From: Bradyrhizobium manausense
Lineage (GTDB): Bacteria; Pseudomonadota; Alphaproteobacteria; Rhizobiales; Xanthobacteraceae
NCBI RefSeq assembly: GCF_018131105.1
Contig: NZ_JAFCJI010000002.1
Coordinates: 806,001-870,000, forward strand
Direction: 5' to 3'
Length of the DNA: 64,000 bases
The stretch's first letter is position 1, and each line of letters starts with the position of its first letter. Positions 34,417-43,906 of this stretch are shown here, one piece after another. Made by a program: the position numbers and the translations under genes. The notes under the pieces were generated by a model. The model made no database searches and was not told the origin of the DNA. It saw only the letters and a program-made list of their open reading frames with translations.

Positions 34417-36006
34417 CTACTCGCCCCACTGCGCGAAGGCGTCGTTGAAGGCGCGCTCGCCGGGAGCGCCCTTCTCGATGGCGATGATGGCGCGGCGCTG
34501 GTTGGCGTAGACCAGCGGCACGTCGAACCAGGAGCGCTCCTTCAGGAGCTGGATGTTGCGGCTGCGATCGGCGTCGACATTGGAGAGACCGACCAGGAAG
34601 AAGCCGTCGGTGACCTTGACGGCGAGCCCCGCGAGCGGCGTGCCGCGCGCCTGCTCGTTCGACTTCATCAGGATGCCCGGCACGTTGGAGACGCTTCCGC
34701 CCGGAAAGTCCGGCGGCAGGATGAAGGTCAGCTCGGCCGTATGGCTCGCCGGCAGCGACGAGTCGGTGTTGCGGCGGAACGACATCGTCATCTTGAACTT
34801 GCGATCGGGAATCTCGATCTCGGCGCGCACCGCGACGTCGGCCTTCTGGTTGCCCGACGCCTTGATCGGCTCGAGCCGCCACACCACCGAGCCGACATAT
34901 TGCTTGCCCTTCGGGTCGGACGGATCCTCGTCATAGAGCACGACCTTCTGCGCCACCGGCGCGACGGGCTGGTCGCTCGCCGAGGGTTGCCCGACGCGAT
35001 CCGGAATCTTGGGCTTGCTCTGCGGCTGCGACGTATCCTTCGGCGCCTCCACCACCTGGGTGGGCGAGGGCTTGAGCATGTTGGTCGCGATCTGGACCAG
35101 CTGCTTGCCCCAGAGGATGCCGGCGCCGACCAGGATCAGCACGATGCCGATGGCAATCGCGCTCTTGAACGGGAACGCCGAACCGGTGCGCCTGGGCTTC
35201 TTGGCACCGCGATCGGCTGCGATGCGCGGACGCGGCGACGGCGGCTGCGGCGTGTAGCGCTCGGCCTCCTCGATCGACTCGTCATAGGAATAGGGCGCGT
35301 CGGGTTCGGCGACGCGGTTTTCCAGGCTCGGCTCGAGCCGGTCGAATTCCGGCGAGGGCGACGGCACATTGGCGTAGGTGCGGCGCGCGGCGCGATTGGC
35401 CTGCGCGGCGGCGCCGCCGAGATCATTGACGTCGGCGGTGATGTCGCGGAAGCCGCGCACGCCCGGTGCCGGCGGCAATGGCGGCGGCGGTCCGCCTTCC
35501 TGCGGGCGGCGCTGCGGAGAGCGATCGCGCGCGGCCGGCGGCTCCGGCTGGCGCGGCGCATCGAAACGCGGGGCGCGCGGCGGACGCGGGGCATCGCCCT
35601 GGTCGTCGCCGCCGACCGGCGGGCGGTCGTTGCGCGGCGGCGGGGCAGCGGGACGGGCGCGCGGCGGCGCGGCCGGCTGAGGCGATGCGGACGGGTTATT
35701 TTCGGTGGCACGGGCGCTGGCCCTGCGGAACGCTTCGCCGCTGCCGCCGCCACTACGCGCGCCGCCGCCGGGGCGCGAGGCCTCGCGGGCGCGCTGGGCG
35801 GCCTCCGATTCGACCTTGCGGACGGCCTCTTCCAGCGACAGCCGCTCGCGGGTGATCTCGGACTCCGAGAGCGGCGGTTGCACGCTGCGCAGTTGCGCGA
35901 TCAGGGCGGTGCGCGCCCGTTCATAGAGCGCGCGCCGGCTTTCGCCGGGAGCGTTGGGGTCCAGGGCGGCAATAGCGCGGGCGATCAGCGGATAGTAATC
36001 AGCCAT
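34417..36006 (-). CDS. Membrane-anchored protein with long disordered Pro/Arg-rich region
   Basis: The 529-residue protein starts with a helical region ('YYPLIARAIAALDPNAPGES', to about residue 80). It continues with some 190 residues of low-complexity Pro, Arg, Ala and Asp, then has one transmembrane helix at about residues 275-297 ('AIAIGIVLILVGAGILWG'). It ends with a roughly 180-residue domain of unknown family containing 'VVLYDEDPSDPKGKQYVGSV'. The C-terminal domain is probably periplasmic. It is a conserved unnamed type in rhizobia as far as I recall. It lies 37 bases downstream of purA on the same strand. Confidence 0.75.
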   Translation of the reverse strand: MADYYPLIARAIAALDPNAPGESRRALYERARTALIAQLRSVQPPLSESEITRERLSLEEAVRKVESEAAQRAREASRPGGGARSGGGSGEAFRRASARATENNPSASPQPAAPPRARPAAPPPRNDRPPVGGDDQGDAPRPPRAPRFDAPRQPEPPAARDRSPQRRPQEGGPPPPLPPAPGVRGFRDITADVNDLGGAAAQANRAARRTYANVPSPSPEFDRLEPSLENRVAEPDAPYSYDESIEEAERYTPQPPSPRPRIAADRGAKKPRRTGSAFPFKSAIAIGIVLILVGAGILWGKQLVQIATNMLKPSPTQVVEAPKDTSQPQSKPKIPDRVGQPSASDQPVAPVAQKVVLYDEDPSDPKGKQYVGSVVWRLEPIKASGNQKADVAVRAEIEIPDRKFKMTMSFRRNTDSSLPASHTAELTFILPPDFPGGSVSNVPGILMKSNEQARGTPLAGLAVKVTDGFFLVGLSNVDADRSRNIQLLKERSWFDVPLVYANQRRAIIAIEKGAPGERAFNDAFAQWGE

Positions 36007-36043
36007 TTCTACTCAACTATACCCGCGTCCTGGTAAGAGATCG

Positions 36044-37336
36044 TTAAGCCTCAAACGGGTTTTGCACCAGGATAGTATCCTCGCGTTCGGGGCTGGTGGA
36101 AAGCAGCGCAACCGGGCACCCCACCAGTTCCTCGATCCGGCGGACATATTTGATGGCCTGGGCCGGCAGGTCGGCCCACGACCGCGCGTTGGCGGTCGGC
36201 TCCTTCCAGCCTTCGATGGTCTCCCAGATCGGCTCGACCCGGGCCTGGGCGCCCTCGCCGGCCGGCAGATGGTCGATCTCCTTGCCGTCGAGCTTGTAGC
36301 CGACGCAGACCTCGATCGAATCGAAGCCATCGAGAATGTCGAGCTTGGTCAGCGCCAGCCCGTTGATGCCGCAGGTCCGCACGGTCTGGCGGACCAGGAC
36401 GGCGTCGAACCAGCCGCAGCGGCGCTTGCGCCCGGTGTTGACCCCGAACTCGCGGCCACGACGGCCGATCTCCTCGCCGATCTCGTTGGTGAGCTCGGTC
36501 GGGAACGGTCCCTGGCCGACGCGGGTCGTGTAGGCCTTGCAGATGCCGAGCACGTAGCCGACCCCGTTCGGACCGAGGCCCGTTCCGGTCGCGGCCTGCG
36601 CCGCCACCGTGTTGGACGACGTGACGTAAGGGTAGGTGCCGTGGTCGACGTCGAGCAGCGCGCCCTGCGCGCCTTCGAACAGGATGCGCTTGCCGGCACG
36701 CCGCTCGATGTCGAGCAAACGCCACACGGTCTCGGCGTAAGGCAGCAGCTGCGGCGCCAGCGCGCTCAGCTCCTTCAGGATCGCGTTGCCGTCGAACTCC
36801 GGCAAATTGAGACCGCGACGCAGCGCGTTGTGATGCGCAAGGAGCCGGTCGATCTTGTGCGGGAGCGTGTCGAGATCGGCGAGGTCCATCAGCCGGATCG
36901 CGCGACGACCGACCTTGTCCTCATAGGCAGGTCCGATACCGCGGCGCGTCGTTCCGATCGCCGTCGCCGAGTTGGATGATTCGCGCAGCGCATCGAGCTC
37001 GCGGTGCAGTGGCAGGATCAGGGTGACGTTCTCCGCGACGCGCAGATTGTCCGGACTGACCGCCACGCCCTGGCTACGCAGCTTGGTGACCTCGTCGATG
37101 AAGGCCTGCGGATCGAACACGACGCCGTTGCCGATCACCGACAGTTTGGACGGGCGCAGCACGCCGGAAGGCAGCAGCGCGAGCTTGTAGGTCGCGCCGT
37201 TGATGACCAGCGTATGGCCCGCGTTATGGCCGCCCTGGAAGCGCGCGACGATGTCCGCCTGCTCCGACAACCAGTCGACGATCTTGCCCTTTCCTTCGTC
37301 GCCCCATTGGGCGCCGACGACGACAACATTGGCCAT
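36044..37336 (-). CDS. purA: Adenylosuccinate synthetase
   Basis: PurA condenses IMP and aspartate with GTP in AMP synthesis. The 430-residue protein has the full family signature: N-terminal 'VVGAQWGDEGKGKIVDWL' with the P-loop, 'GGHNAGHT', 'GTTRRGIGPAYEDKVGRRA' for IMP binding, 'FEGAQGALLDVDHGTYPYVT', and the C-terminal nucleotide region 'TKLDILDGFD'. Length is normal. It is followed by the gene for a disordered membrane protein, probably by read-through of a short gap. Confidence 0.98.
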   Translation of the reverse strand: MANVVVVGAQWGDEGKGKIVDWLSEQADIVARFQGGHNAGHTLVINGATYKLALLPSGVLRPSKLSVIGNGVVFDPQAFIDEVTKLRSQGVAVSPDNLRVAENVTLILPLHRELDALRESSNSATAIGTTRRGIGPAYEDKVGRRAIRLMDLADLDTLPHKIDRLLAHHNALRRGLNLPEFDGNAILKELSALAPQLLPYAETVWRLLDIERRAGKRILFEGAQGALLDVDHGTYPYVTSSNTVAAQAATGTGLGPNGVGYVLGICKAYTTRVGQGPFPTELTNEIGEEIGRRGREFGVNTGRKRRCGWFDAVLVRQTVRTCGINGLALTKLDILDGFDSIEVCVGYKLDGKEIDHLPAGEGAQARVEPIWETIEGWKEPTANARSWADLPAQAIKYVRRIEELVGCPVALLSTSPEREDTILVQNPFEA

Positions 37337-37720
37337 TCGCGGGTAATCCTTCGAGGAAATTAGATGCGCCCCAGCCCAATTCCCGGCTTGGAGCCGTTCC
37401 TATGCGGGGCAGCCAACCGGATAAAGGAAGCAGCCTCTCTAGGCAAGCAAGAACGGGGCTTTTTGAGGACCCAATGCCTGATCCAAGCCCTTGATATCCC
37501 CTGAAAATCCGGAAATCTTTCCAGGCCACGCGCAGACCCCGACCAAAGCGCTAGGCACAGCGCCGGCCGCCGCATGGTCGCGATGCGCCCGCCCCCGTTG
37601 ATACAGCCTCGATTTCCGTGTCTTTGAACGGTGCCGGGTCTTGACCGGCCCGCACAAGGCTGGGCCGGAGGCCTTGGCGTTCTTCTCGGCGCACTCCATC
37701 GCGGGGCCATAACAATCACA
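37337..37720. other. Intergenic region between divergent purA and EamA genes
   Basis: This stretch of about 380 bases separates purA (minus) from the EamA transporter gene (plus), so it must carry both promoters. I see no supported ORF, no strong hairpin with a T run, and no recognisable riboswitch. A purine-type riboswitch was looked for near purA and not seen. Confidence 0.6.
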
Positions 37721-38656
37721 ATGTCCGCCACCGGCCAGACCACGAGCGCCGAAACATCCGGCCAGCACTGGATTGCCAACCAGCCCTATCTCCTGCTCAG
37801 CATCACCGCGCTGTGCTGGGCCGGCAACGCGGTCGTGGGGCGCCTTGCCGCCGGCCACATTCCGCCGGTGACGCTGTCCTTCCTGCGCTGGACCTTCGCC
37901 TTCCTGCTGGTGCTGCCGTTCGCCTGGAAGCATCTCGTCCAGGACTGGCCTGCGATCCGCGCAAAGCTCGGCCTGATGATCGTGCTGTCGGTCACCGGCA
38001 TCGGCGCCTTCAACACCCTGCAATATTGGGCGCTGGAGCATACCCAGGCGCTCAACACCCTGCTGTTGCAGTCGGCCGCACCGCTCGTCGTCGCGCTATG
38101 GTCGCTCGTCATTCTCGGCATCCGCCTCACCGCGGCGCAGGCCTTCGGCGTGGCTCTATCGATGTGCGGCGTGCTGATCATCCTGCTGCATGGCGATATC
38201 ACCACGCTGTCGAACATCGCCTTCAACAAGGGCGATTTGATCTTCATCGTCGCGCTGATCATCTTCGCGCTCTATTCGGTGCTGACTTTGAAGCGGCCGC
38301 CGATCCACGGCCTGTCGTTCCTCGCCTTCACCTTCGGCGCGGGTGCGGCCTGTCTCATTCCGCTCGAGATCTGGGAGATCTCGGCGCGTCCCGTCATGAA
38401 GCTCGATGGACCGAACCTTCTGACACTGTTTTATGTCTCGGTGTTTCCATCGACGCTCGCCTATCTCTGCTTCAACCGTGGCGTCCGGCTGATCGGCGCC
38501 AACCGTGCCGCACCGTTCTTCCACGTCGTACCGGTGTTCGGCTCGATCATGGCGATGGTCTTCCTGGGCGAGAACCCGCAGGCCTTCCACTTCATCGGCT
38601 TCGCGCTGGTGTTGTCGGGCGTATTCGTGGCGTCACGGAAGCAGACCGCGGGCTGA
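37721..38656 (+). CDS. EamA/DMT-family membrane transporter, copy 1
   Basis: A ten-helix drug/metabolite-type exporter of 311 residues with two EamA repeats. The first repeat begins at 'YLLLSITALCWAGNAVVGRL' and the second near 'FNKGDLIFIVALIIFALYSV'. Conserved patches are 'EHTQALNTLLLQSAAPLVVA' and 'FPSTLAYLCFNRGVRLIGAN'. The ATG at 37721 gives a short polar head before the first helix; the longer frame extends upstream as noncoding sequence. It is similar in sequence and layout to the transporter at 43907, so the two are recent or retained duplicates. Substrate is unknown. Confidence 0.9.
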   Translation: MSATGQTTSAETSGQHWIANQPYLLLSITALCWAGNAVVGRLAAGHIPPVTLSFLRWTFAFLLVLPFAWKHLVQDWPAIRAKLGLMIVLSVTGIGAFNTLQYWALEHTQALNTLLLQSAAPLVVALWSLVILGIRLTAAQAFGVALSMCGVLIILLHGDITTLSNIAFNKGDLIFIVALIIFALYSVLTLKRPPIHGLSFLAFTFGAGAACLIPLEIWEISARPVMKLDGPNLLTLFYVSVFPSTLAYLCFNRGVRLIGANRAAPFFHVVPVFGSIMAMVFLGENPQAFHFIGFALVLSGVFVASRKQTAG

Positions 38657-38792
38657 GCCGTAGAATTGGTGCGCAGCACGGCCTCTCGCAGATGGCCATC
38701 TGGCTTCCTTGCAATTTATGCGGGACCAAGGTTCAATAGATCGATTGCTGGCTTCCGACCTACTTTCTCACTCTGATTATCAGGAGAGTCGT

Positions 38793-39305
38793 ATGGGCGC
38801 GTTGATGGCCGAGGACGATATCTATATCGGCCCGCTGTTTGATCTGTTCAATTTGAGATTTGGTCCCGAACAGACAGAGCAAGAGTTCGAGGCCGGGGGC
38901 TCGTCCGAGATCAAGGCCCTGCAGGACGAATTCGATATCTTCCAGCAAGGGCGAACCTTCGTCGAAAGCGCCAAGCTGCTCGGGCTGGGCGGCCTGCACA
39001 ACAATCGCGCGAAGAACCGGTGGTTCAGCCTGCTGACCTGGCTCGCCAGGGTGCCGTCGGATCAGGACGGAGAGACCGGCGACCAGCGCATCGTGAACGC
39101 CCTGATCAAGAATTTTGCGCGTAAATCGCCGCTGCCTTGCTTCATGAAGGCCCATGACTCACGCGGCCCCGACGGACTGCGCGTCATCGTCTGCGAGGAC
39201 AAGCCGATCTTCTATATCGATCGAACCTACCTCACGATCTCGCTGCCGATGGCGCCGAAGGTGCCACCCGCAGGCAAGGGCGCCAAGAAGAAATCGAAGA
39301 AATAG
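38793..39305 (+). CDS. Conserved hypothetical protein
   Basis: A 170-residue soluble, mostly helical protein beginning 'MGALMAEDDIYIGPLFDLF' with 'LHNNRAKNRWFSLLTWLARV' in the middle. It has a beta-rich part 'GLRVIVCEDKPIFYIDRTYL' and a Lys-rich tail. An ATG at 38793 has CAGGAGAG upstream, while an earlier in-frame ATG (38709) has none. I do not recognise a family. It is eight bases upstream of the methyltransferase gene, so both are probably co-transcribed. Confidence 0.72.
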   Translation: MGALMAEDDIYIGPLFDLFNLRFGPEQTEQEFEAGGSSEIKALQDEFDIFQQGRTFVESAKLLGLGGLHNNRAKNRWFSLLTWLARVPSDQDGETGDQRIVNALIKNFARKSPLPCFMKAHDSRGPDGLRVIVCEDKPIFYIDRTYLTISLPMAPKVPPAGKGAKKKSKK

Positions 39306-39313
39306 GCGGCTCG

Positions 39314-39991
39314 ATGCGCGCCGCCGTCGCCGCCGCTAGGGAGCTTGCTCCTCCGGGCGACGGAGGGCTGAGTGAAATCTACGCCGGTATCGCAGCCTAT
39401 TATTCGGCAACGATCGCGCGCTTCGGCACGACGCCTGAAGGCGTGGACTGGACCTGCCAGGCCACGCAGGAGATGCGTTTCGTCCAGCTCCTGAAATTGT
39501 GCGACTTCGCATCGCCCTTCTCGCTGAACGATTGCGGCTGCGGCTATGGCGCGCTGATCGCCTATCTCGATCGCCGGCATGGCGACTGCGCTGTCGACTA
39601 TCTCGGCATCGACGTCTCGGGTGCGATGGTCCGGCGGGCGCGGCGGCTGTGGCGGGACCGCCGCAACACGGCCTTCACCCTTGGCCATGCCAGCCCCCGG
39701 ACGGCCGACTATGCGATCGCCAGCGGCATATTCAATGTTGCGCAGGATCAGCCGCGCCACGACTGGGAGCGCTTCGTCGCGGCGACCCTCGACGAGCTCC
39801 ATCGCAGCACCAGGCGCGGCTTCGCCGTCAATTTCATGAAGCTGCCCGCAGGTGCAACCGGCCGCCGCGGCCTTTACACCACCGACACCGCGTCCTGGGC
39901 ACGCTACTGCGCCAGCCGGTTCAATGCCGCGGCCGAAGTGCATGACGGCTATGGATTGATGGAGTTCACGCTCATCGTGCGAAAGCTCTAG
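39314..39991 (+). CDS. Class I SAM-dependent methyltransferase
   Basis: The 225-residue protein carries a SAM-binding motif I written 'LNDCGCGYGALIAYL', motif post-I 'YLGIDVSGAMVRRARRLW', and an acidic 'YAIASGIFNVAQDQPRHDW' region. These define the Rossmann-type methyltransferase fold. The substrate cannot be read from the sequence. An in-frame TTG or ATG just inside would change the start slightly. It follows the hypothetical gene by eight bases and converges with the large cyclase gene, leaving only three bases between the stops. Confidence 0.85.
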   Translation: MRAAVAAARELAPPGDGGLSEIYAGIAAYYSATIARFGTTPEGVDWTCQATQEMRFVQLLKLCDFASPFSLNDCGCGYGALIAYLDRRHGDCAVDYLGIDVSGAMVRRARRLWRDRRNTAFTLGHASPRTADYAIASGIFNVAQDQPRHDWERFVAATLDELHRSTRRGFAVNFMKLPAGATGRRGLYTTDTASWARYCASRFNAAAEVHDGYGLMEFTLIVRKL

Positions 39992-39994
39992 CCT

Positions 39995-42900
39995 TCAGGC
40001 ACCGACCGACAGCCGCCGACGCGCTTCCTCCAGAAGGCGCCGGTAGATCCCCGCTCCCGTCAGTTGGATCAGCGCTTCAGCTCGGTCGACGAGGCGAGCC
40101 ACCTCCTCGTATCCATGCAGATCGTTGCTTGCCGCCGCATGCGCAGCGGCGAGCGTGATCGTCGCCCGGCACTCCGGCAAGCGGGCGTGACGTTCCTGGG
40201 CAACCGCGATCGCCTCCCGTGCCTTGTCGATGGCTGCGGCATGGGCGCCAGAACGGAGCTGATAGTCGGCGATGCTCGCAAGCATCTCCGGCTCGATCTC
40301 CATGGCGACACTCGCCGCGCGCACGAACTCGACGCCCTCGGTCAGCGACGGGATCGCCGCCTGATAATTGCGGGCAATGCCCTGCGCCGTGCCGATGCAG
40401 GCCAGCGAATAGGCGCGCAGATAAGGGCTGGCCTGGCGCGTCGCAAGCTCCACCACACGCCACGCATGGGTCGAGGCCATCGCGGGATCACCGAGACACC
40501 AGGCCAGATCGACGTGCCCGAGATTGGCGATGAACTGCACGGTCGGATCGATCAGCGCCGGATCGATGGCGAGGATGCGATCGAAGCACAGCCGTGCCTC
40601 GTCGAAACGCCCGAGTCGAACCAGGATCCGGCCGCGCAGGCTGAGGATCCAGTGCTCGACATTGTAGCCGAGAAACTGGTGCTCGAACTCGGTGATCGCT
40701 GGAACACCGGCAAGCGCCGCATCGCTGGCCGCGAGCGCCTGGCGCAGCAGGCCCGCCCAGCCATAGGCCTGGCTGAGCGAGGCATTGAGCGTCGCAGCGC
40801 GGCCGGTGAGCTGACGCGATTCCGTCAGCGCCAGCGCCTCCTTGACCGTATCGACATAGGCATCAGCCTGCCCGCCGCTCGCACCCGCGATCCGTCCTTC
40901 GACGAACAGCAACAGCGGGATCATGGAATCGTCGCTGTCCTGCGCCCATTGCAATGCTTCCTGGATGAAGGGCCGCGCGTCCTCCGACGTCATGCCCTCG
41001 CGCCAGCCGAGCCAGGCGATCTGGCTGCTGGCCCTGATCCTGAGTGCATCGCCCGCCGGACTGCGCTGCTGTCCCGCCTTCAGTGCACGCACCTTGTGCC
41101 AATGCCGGATCGCTTCCGCCGGATTGGTCGAGCCGATCCAGCGCGCGGCGCGCGCGGCATGTTCGGCGGCGGCATCGACCTCGCCGGCCTGCTCGAAATG
41201 GTGCGACAGCAGTGCCGCGAACTCCTCGAGCCGCTCCGGATAGAATTGCTCGATCGCCCGCGCCACGCGCGCGTGCAGGAGCGAGCGCCGCGCACGGAGC
41301 TGGGTCGAATAGGCGACCTCCTGGATCAAGGGATGGCGGAAGCTGTAGCCGTGGCCGTCCAGGCCGCCACGCACCTGGAGCATCTCGCTGGAACAGAGCC
41401 GGAGCAGCGTCGCCTCGAGCTCGGCGGCGGGCAGGTTCGACACGCTCAGCAGGACGGCGAACTGAAACTCCTTGCCGATGATCGCCGCCGTGTGCAGCAG
41501 ATCGCGATCGCCTGGCGCCAGCCGATCGATCCGCGCGCCGATCACGGCCTGCACGGTCGGCGGCAGCATGTCGGAGGTGCCGGAAATGCCGCGCCGATAG
41601 CCGCCCTGCTCGCCGACGATGGCCAGATGCTCGACCAGAGAGCGGATCAGCTCCTCCGCAAAGAACGGGTTGCCGCCGCTGCGCTCGACGACACGGCGCC
41701 GCACGTCGGAAAGCCCTTCCCCGAGCCCGAGCAGTTCGTCAACGAGATCGTGCGTGTCCGTCGGCGAGAGCTCGGCGAGCTCGACCTGCTGGTACAGCGG
41801 CCCGCGCATCCAGGGCGCGAAATAGGCCGGCCGAAAATTCACGATCAGGACCGTCTTGGTGGCGGTCACCGCGTCGACGAGCGTCGCAACGAACTCCTCG
41901 CTCGCCGGATCAAGCCAGTGCAGATCCTCGATGATGATCACCGACGCCGAGGCACCGCGCTGGCGGATCATGTGCCTGACGATCTCGAGCAGACGGACGT
42001 TGCGGGCGCGCGGACCGAGCAAGGGGGGCGGGCCCTGGCCGTGCCTGATGCCGAGAAAATCGCAGACCAGCCGCAGGTCCGCCTCGAAGCTCGGACCGAG
42101 TTCGGCGAGACGCGTGGCGATCTGCTTCACCGCCAGATCGGGATCATCGTCCGGCGAGACGTTGAAATAGGTCGAGCGCAGGAATTCCAGCACCGGCTGC
42201 AGCGGTGTTGCCGCGCCATAGGGCTGCGCACGGGCTTCGAACACCGGAATGAGGCGCGCACGGCACCATTCCGCGAACTCGTAGCACAGGCGGCTCTTGC
42301 CGGTACCGGACGGACCGACGATGCCGGTGACGCGCGTGCCGCCCGTCTCCACCGCCGCCAGGGCCCGCTGCAGCAGAGCCATCTCCCGCTCGCGCCCGCG
42401 GAACGTCGCCAGGGCGACGCCGCGGAATTGCTGGCTGGCGACCGCCGGCTTCAGCTTCTTCAGGAGGTAAAGCTCGATCGGCTCGGGCACGCCGCGCAGG
42501 CGGTGACGGCCGAGCGGGCCGACGTCGCAGAACGAACGTACCAGCCGGTAGGTCTCGTCGGTCAGGCAGATCTCGCCCGGCTCTGCCTTGGCCGGCAGGC
42601 GACTTGCCAGATGAATGGCAAGACCGTAGGCGCCGTGCTCGGCGACGGTGTCGACGAGCGGAGCATCGGCGACGATCTCGCCGGAATGCAAGCCGATGCG
42701 GACCGACATGGCATCGTCGCGCCCGCGAAACGCGTCCCGGATCGCCAGCGCGGCCTCGCAGGCCAGCAGGGCGTGCCCCTCCTGCGCGCGCGGCGCGCCG
42801 AAAAAGGCGAGAATTCCGTCGCCGAGCGTTCGCACCACCGTTCCCTCGAATCGGCTCACGGCGTCGCACATCGCGTCGAGCGCGGGCTTGAGGCGCTGCA

Positions 42901-43189
42901 TGGCATCTTCGGCGGTGAGGCCGGCAACGATCTCGGTCGAGCTGACCAGATCGGCAAACAGAACTGTGACCTGCTTCAGCTCGCCCCGAACCGGCTTGGC
43001 GAAATGCCCCGCCGGGGCCGTGATGGGCCTGCTCATGACAATCAACGCCGTGCCGCAGCCCCCGCAAAAGCCTGAGCCGGGCGGGCTGAGGTGATTACAG
43101 GAGGGACACGCCATCGGCAGAGCCGAGCCGCAGCCGTGACAGAAGCGATTCGTCGCCGGATTGTCTCCGCTGCAGCGCTCACAAAGCAT
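39995..43189 (-). CDS. Adenylate/guanylate cyclase with AAA ATPase and TPR region
   Basis: A multidomain protein of 1064 residues. The first 50 residues hold two zinc-ribbon-like Cys pairs ('CERCSGDN', 'CHGCGSAL', 'CPSCNHL', 'CGGCGTAL'). A class III cyclase domain follows from 'VTVLFADLVSSTEIVAGL' with the metal Asp, and 'VVRTLGDGILAFFGAPRA' with the second Asp. Next is a P-loop 'GIVGPSGTGKSRLCYEF' with 'VIIIEDLHWLDPAS', then a long helical TPR-like C-terminus. This architecture is common in Bradyrhizobium and is presumed to make cAMP under control of the ATPase and TPR parts. Start ATG at 43189; the frame extends upstream. Confidence 0.87.
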   Translation of the reverse strand: MLCERCSGDNPATNRFCHGCGSALPMACPSCNHLSPPGSGFCGGCGTALIVMSRPITAPAGHFAKPVRGELKQVTVLFADLVSSTEIVAGLTAEDAMQRLKPALDAMCDAVSRFEGTVVRTLGDGILAFFGAPRAQEGHALLACEAALAIRDAFRGRDDAMSVRIGLHSGEIVADAPLVDTVAEHGAYGLAIHLASRLPAKAEPGEICLTDETYRLVRSFCDVGPLGRHRLRGVPEPIELYLLKKLKPAVASQQFRGVALATFRGREREMALLQRALAAVETGGTRVTGIVGPSGTGKSRLCYEFAEWCRARLIPVFEARAQPYGAATPLQPVLEFLRSTYFNVSPDDDPDLAVKQIATRLAELGPSFEADLRLVCDFLGIRHGQGPPPLLGPRARNVRLLEIVRHMIRQRGASASVIIIEDLHWLDPASEEFVATLVDAVTATKTVLIVNFRPAYFAPWMRGPLYQQVELAELSPTDTHDLVDELLGLGEGLSDVRRRVVERSGGNPFFAEELIRSLVEHLAIVGEQGGYRRGISGTSDMLPPTVQAVIGARIDRLAPGDRDLLHTAAIIGKEFQFAVLLSVSNLPAAELEATLLRLCSSEMLQVRGGLDGHGYSFRHPLIQEVAYSTQLRARRSLLHARVARAIEQFYPERLEEFAALLSHHFEQAGEVDAAAEHAARAARWIGSTNPAEAIRHWHKVRALKAGQQRSPAGDALRIRASSQIAWLGWREGMTSEDARPFIQEALQWAQDSDDSMIPLLLFVEGRIAGASGGQADAYVDTVKEALALTESRQLTGRAATLNASLSQAYGWAGLLRQALAASDAALAGVPAITEFEHQFLGYNVEHWILSLRGRILVRLGRFDEARLCFDRILAIDPALIDPTVQFIANLGHVDLAWCLGDPAMASTHAWRVVELATRQASPYLRAYSLACIGTAQGIARNYQAAIPSLTEGVEFVRAASVAMEIEPEMLASIADYQLRSGAHAAAIDKAREAIAVAQERHARLPECRATITLAAAHAAASNDLHGYEEVARLVDRAEALIQLTGAGIYRRLLEEARRRLSVGA

Positions 43190-43411
43190 CTGATCCCCGA
43201 AACGAAGCAAAATCGGCCAGGAGAAAGCATCACGGCGACGCCTCGTGCCGGGCCAGCAATGCCCCGACAGGTGCGTCACCCGCCAAAGGCACCATCTTTG
43301 GCACCCCCACGCAATCGACTAGTTCACATTTGGCGTGCAACCCGTCGAAGCCGAGCCAAAAAAAGTCGGGAAGCTGCTTCTGAAGTGCGCCCCTGGCCCC
43401 GAGGGGCAATG

Positions 43412-43813
43412 TCAGCCGCCGACAAGCTTGCCGTAGGCTTGCTCGGTCGCGATGATGACGTGGTCGGCACAGCCGTTGACACGATGCGGATCTGCATCAC
43501 GCTCGTAGGCTTCCGATGTCATCATATCGAGGAAGGCCGCGACCGACGGGTAGAACACCAGCGCGACAAAGTCCCATTCATTGCCTGCTTGCGGTCCGAG
43601 CGCGACCGCCCTGGCTTCGCCGGTCCACAGCAGCGTGCCGCCGCGCGCCTTGATCATGGGCACTGTGATTGCGCTGTAGCGCAGATAGGCATCCCAGCCC
43701 GAACCATTTCCGTCACGCGAACGCGCGTGAAAGCGCATCAGGTTCAGCATCACCACCGGCGCATGCTGCTGGAGCCCTTCGAGGCCCTGAATGTTCAACA
43801 TATTGACCGCCAA
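43412..43813 (-). CDS. DUF1330-type ferredoxin-like protein
   Basis: A 133-residue soluble protein with the DUF1330 dimeric alpha/beta-barrel pattern. Seen are 'PVVMLNLMRFHARSRDGNG', 'RYSAITVPMIKARGGTLLWT' and 'EWDFVALVFYPSVAAFLDMM'. Such small proteins may act as hydrolase- or monooxygenase-like enzymes, but no specific function is known. The TTG at 43813 has GAGGAGG five bases upstream and is the best start; an ATG at 43801 is the alternative. It stands alone between the cyclase gene and the second EamA gene. Confidence 0.82.
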   Translation of the reverse strand: MAVNMLNIQGLEGLQQHAPVVMLNLMRFHARSRDGNGSGWDAYLRYSAITVPMIKARGGTLLWTGEARAVALGPQAGNEWDFVALVFYPSVAAFLDMMTSEAYERDADPHRVNGCADHVIIATEQAYGKLVGG

Positions 43814-43906
43814 TGGCACCTCCTCGGGTCCTGGCTGCATTGTAGCATTGCGGCGGCGTGACTTGTGTCATGCCGGCGAACCGGCGCAAGCTCGCAATCG
43901 ACGCCA

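Noticed and set aside
37337..37720. Possible riboswitch in the purA leader
   Set aside because: No conserved purine-riboswitch core or expression platform could be recognised on the minus strand.
40064..43075. 1003-codon open frame on the plus strand
   Set aside because: It is antisense to the cyclase/AAA/TPR gene, which has clear motifs; the antisense product is Arg/Gln/His-rich without any domain. High GC content keeps such frames open.
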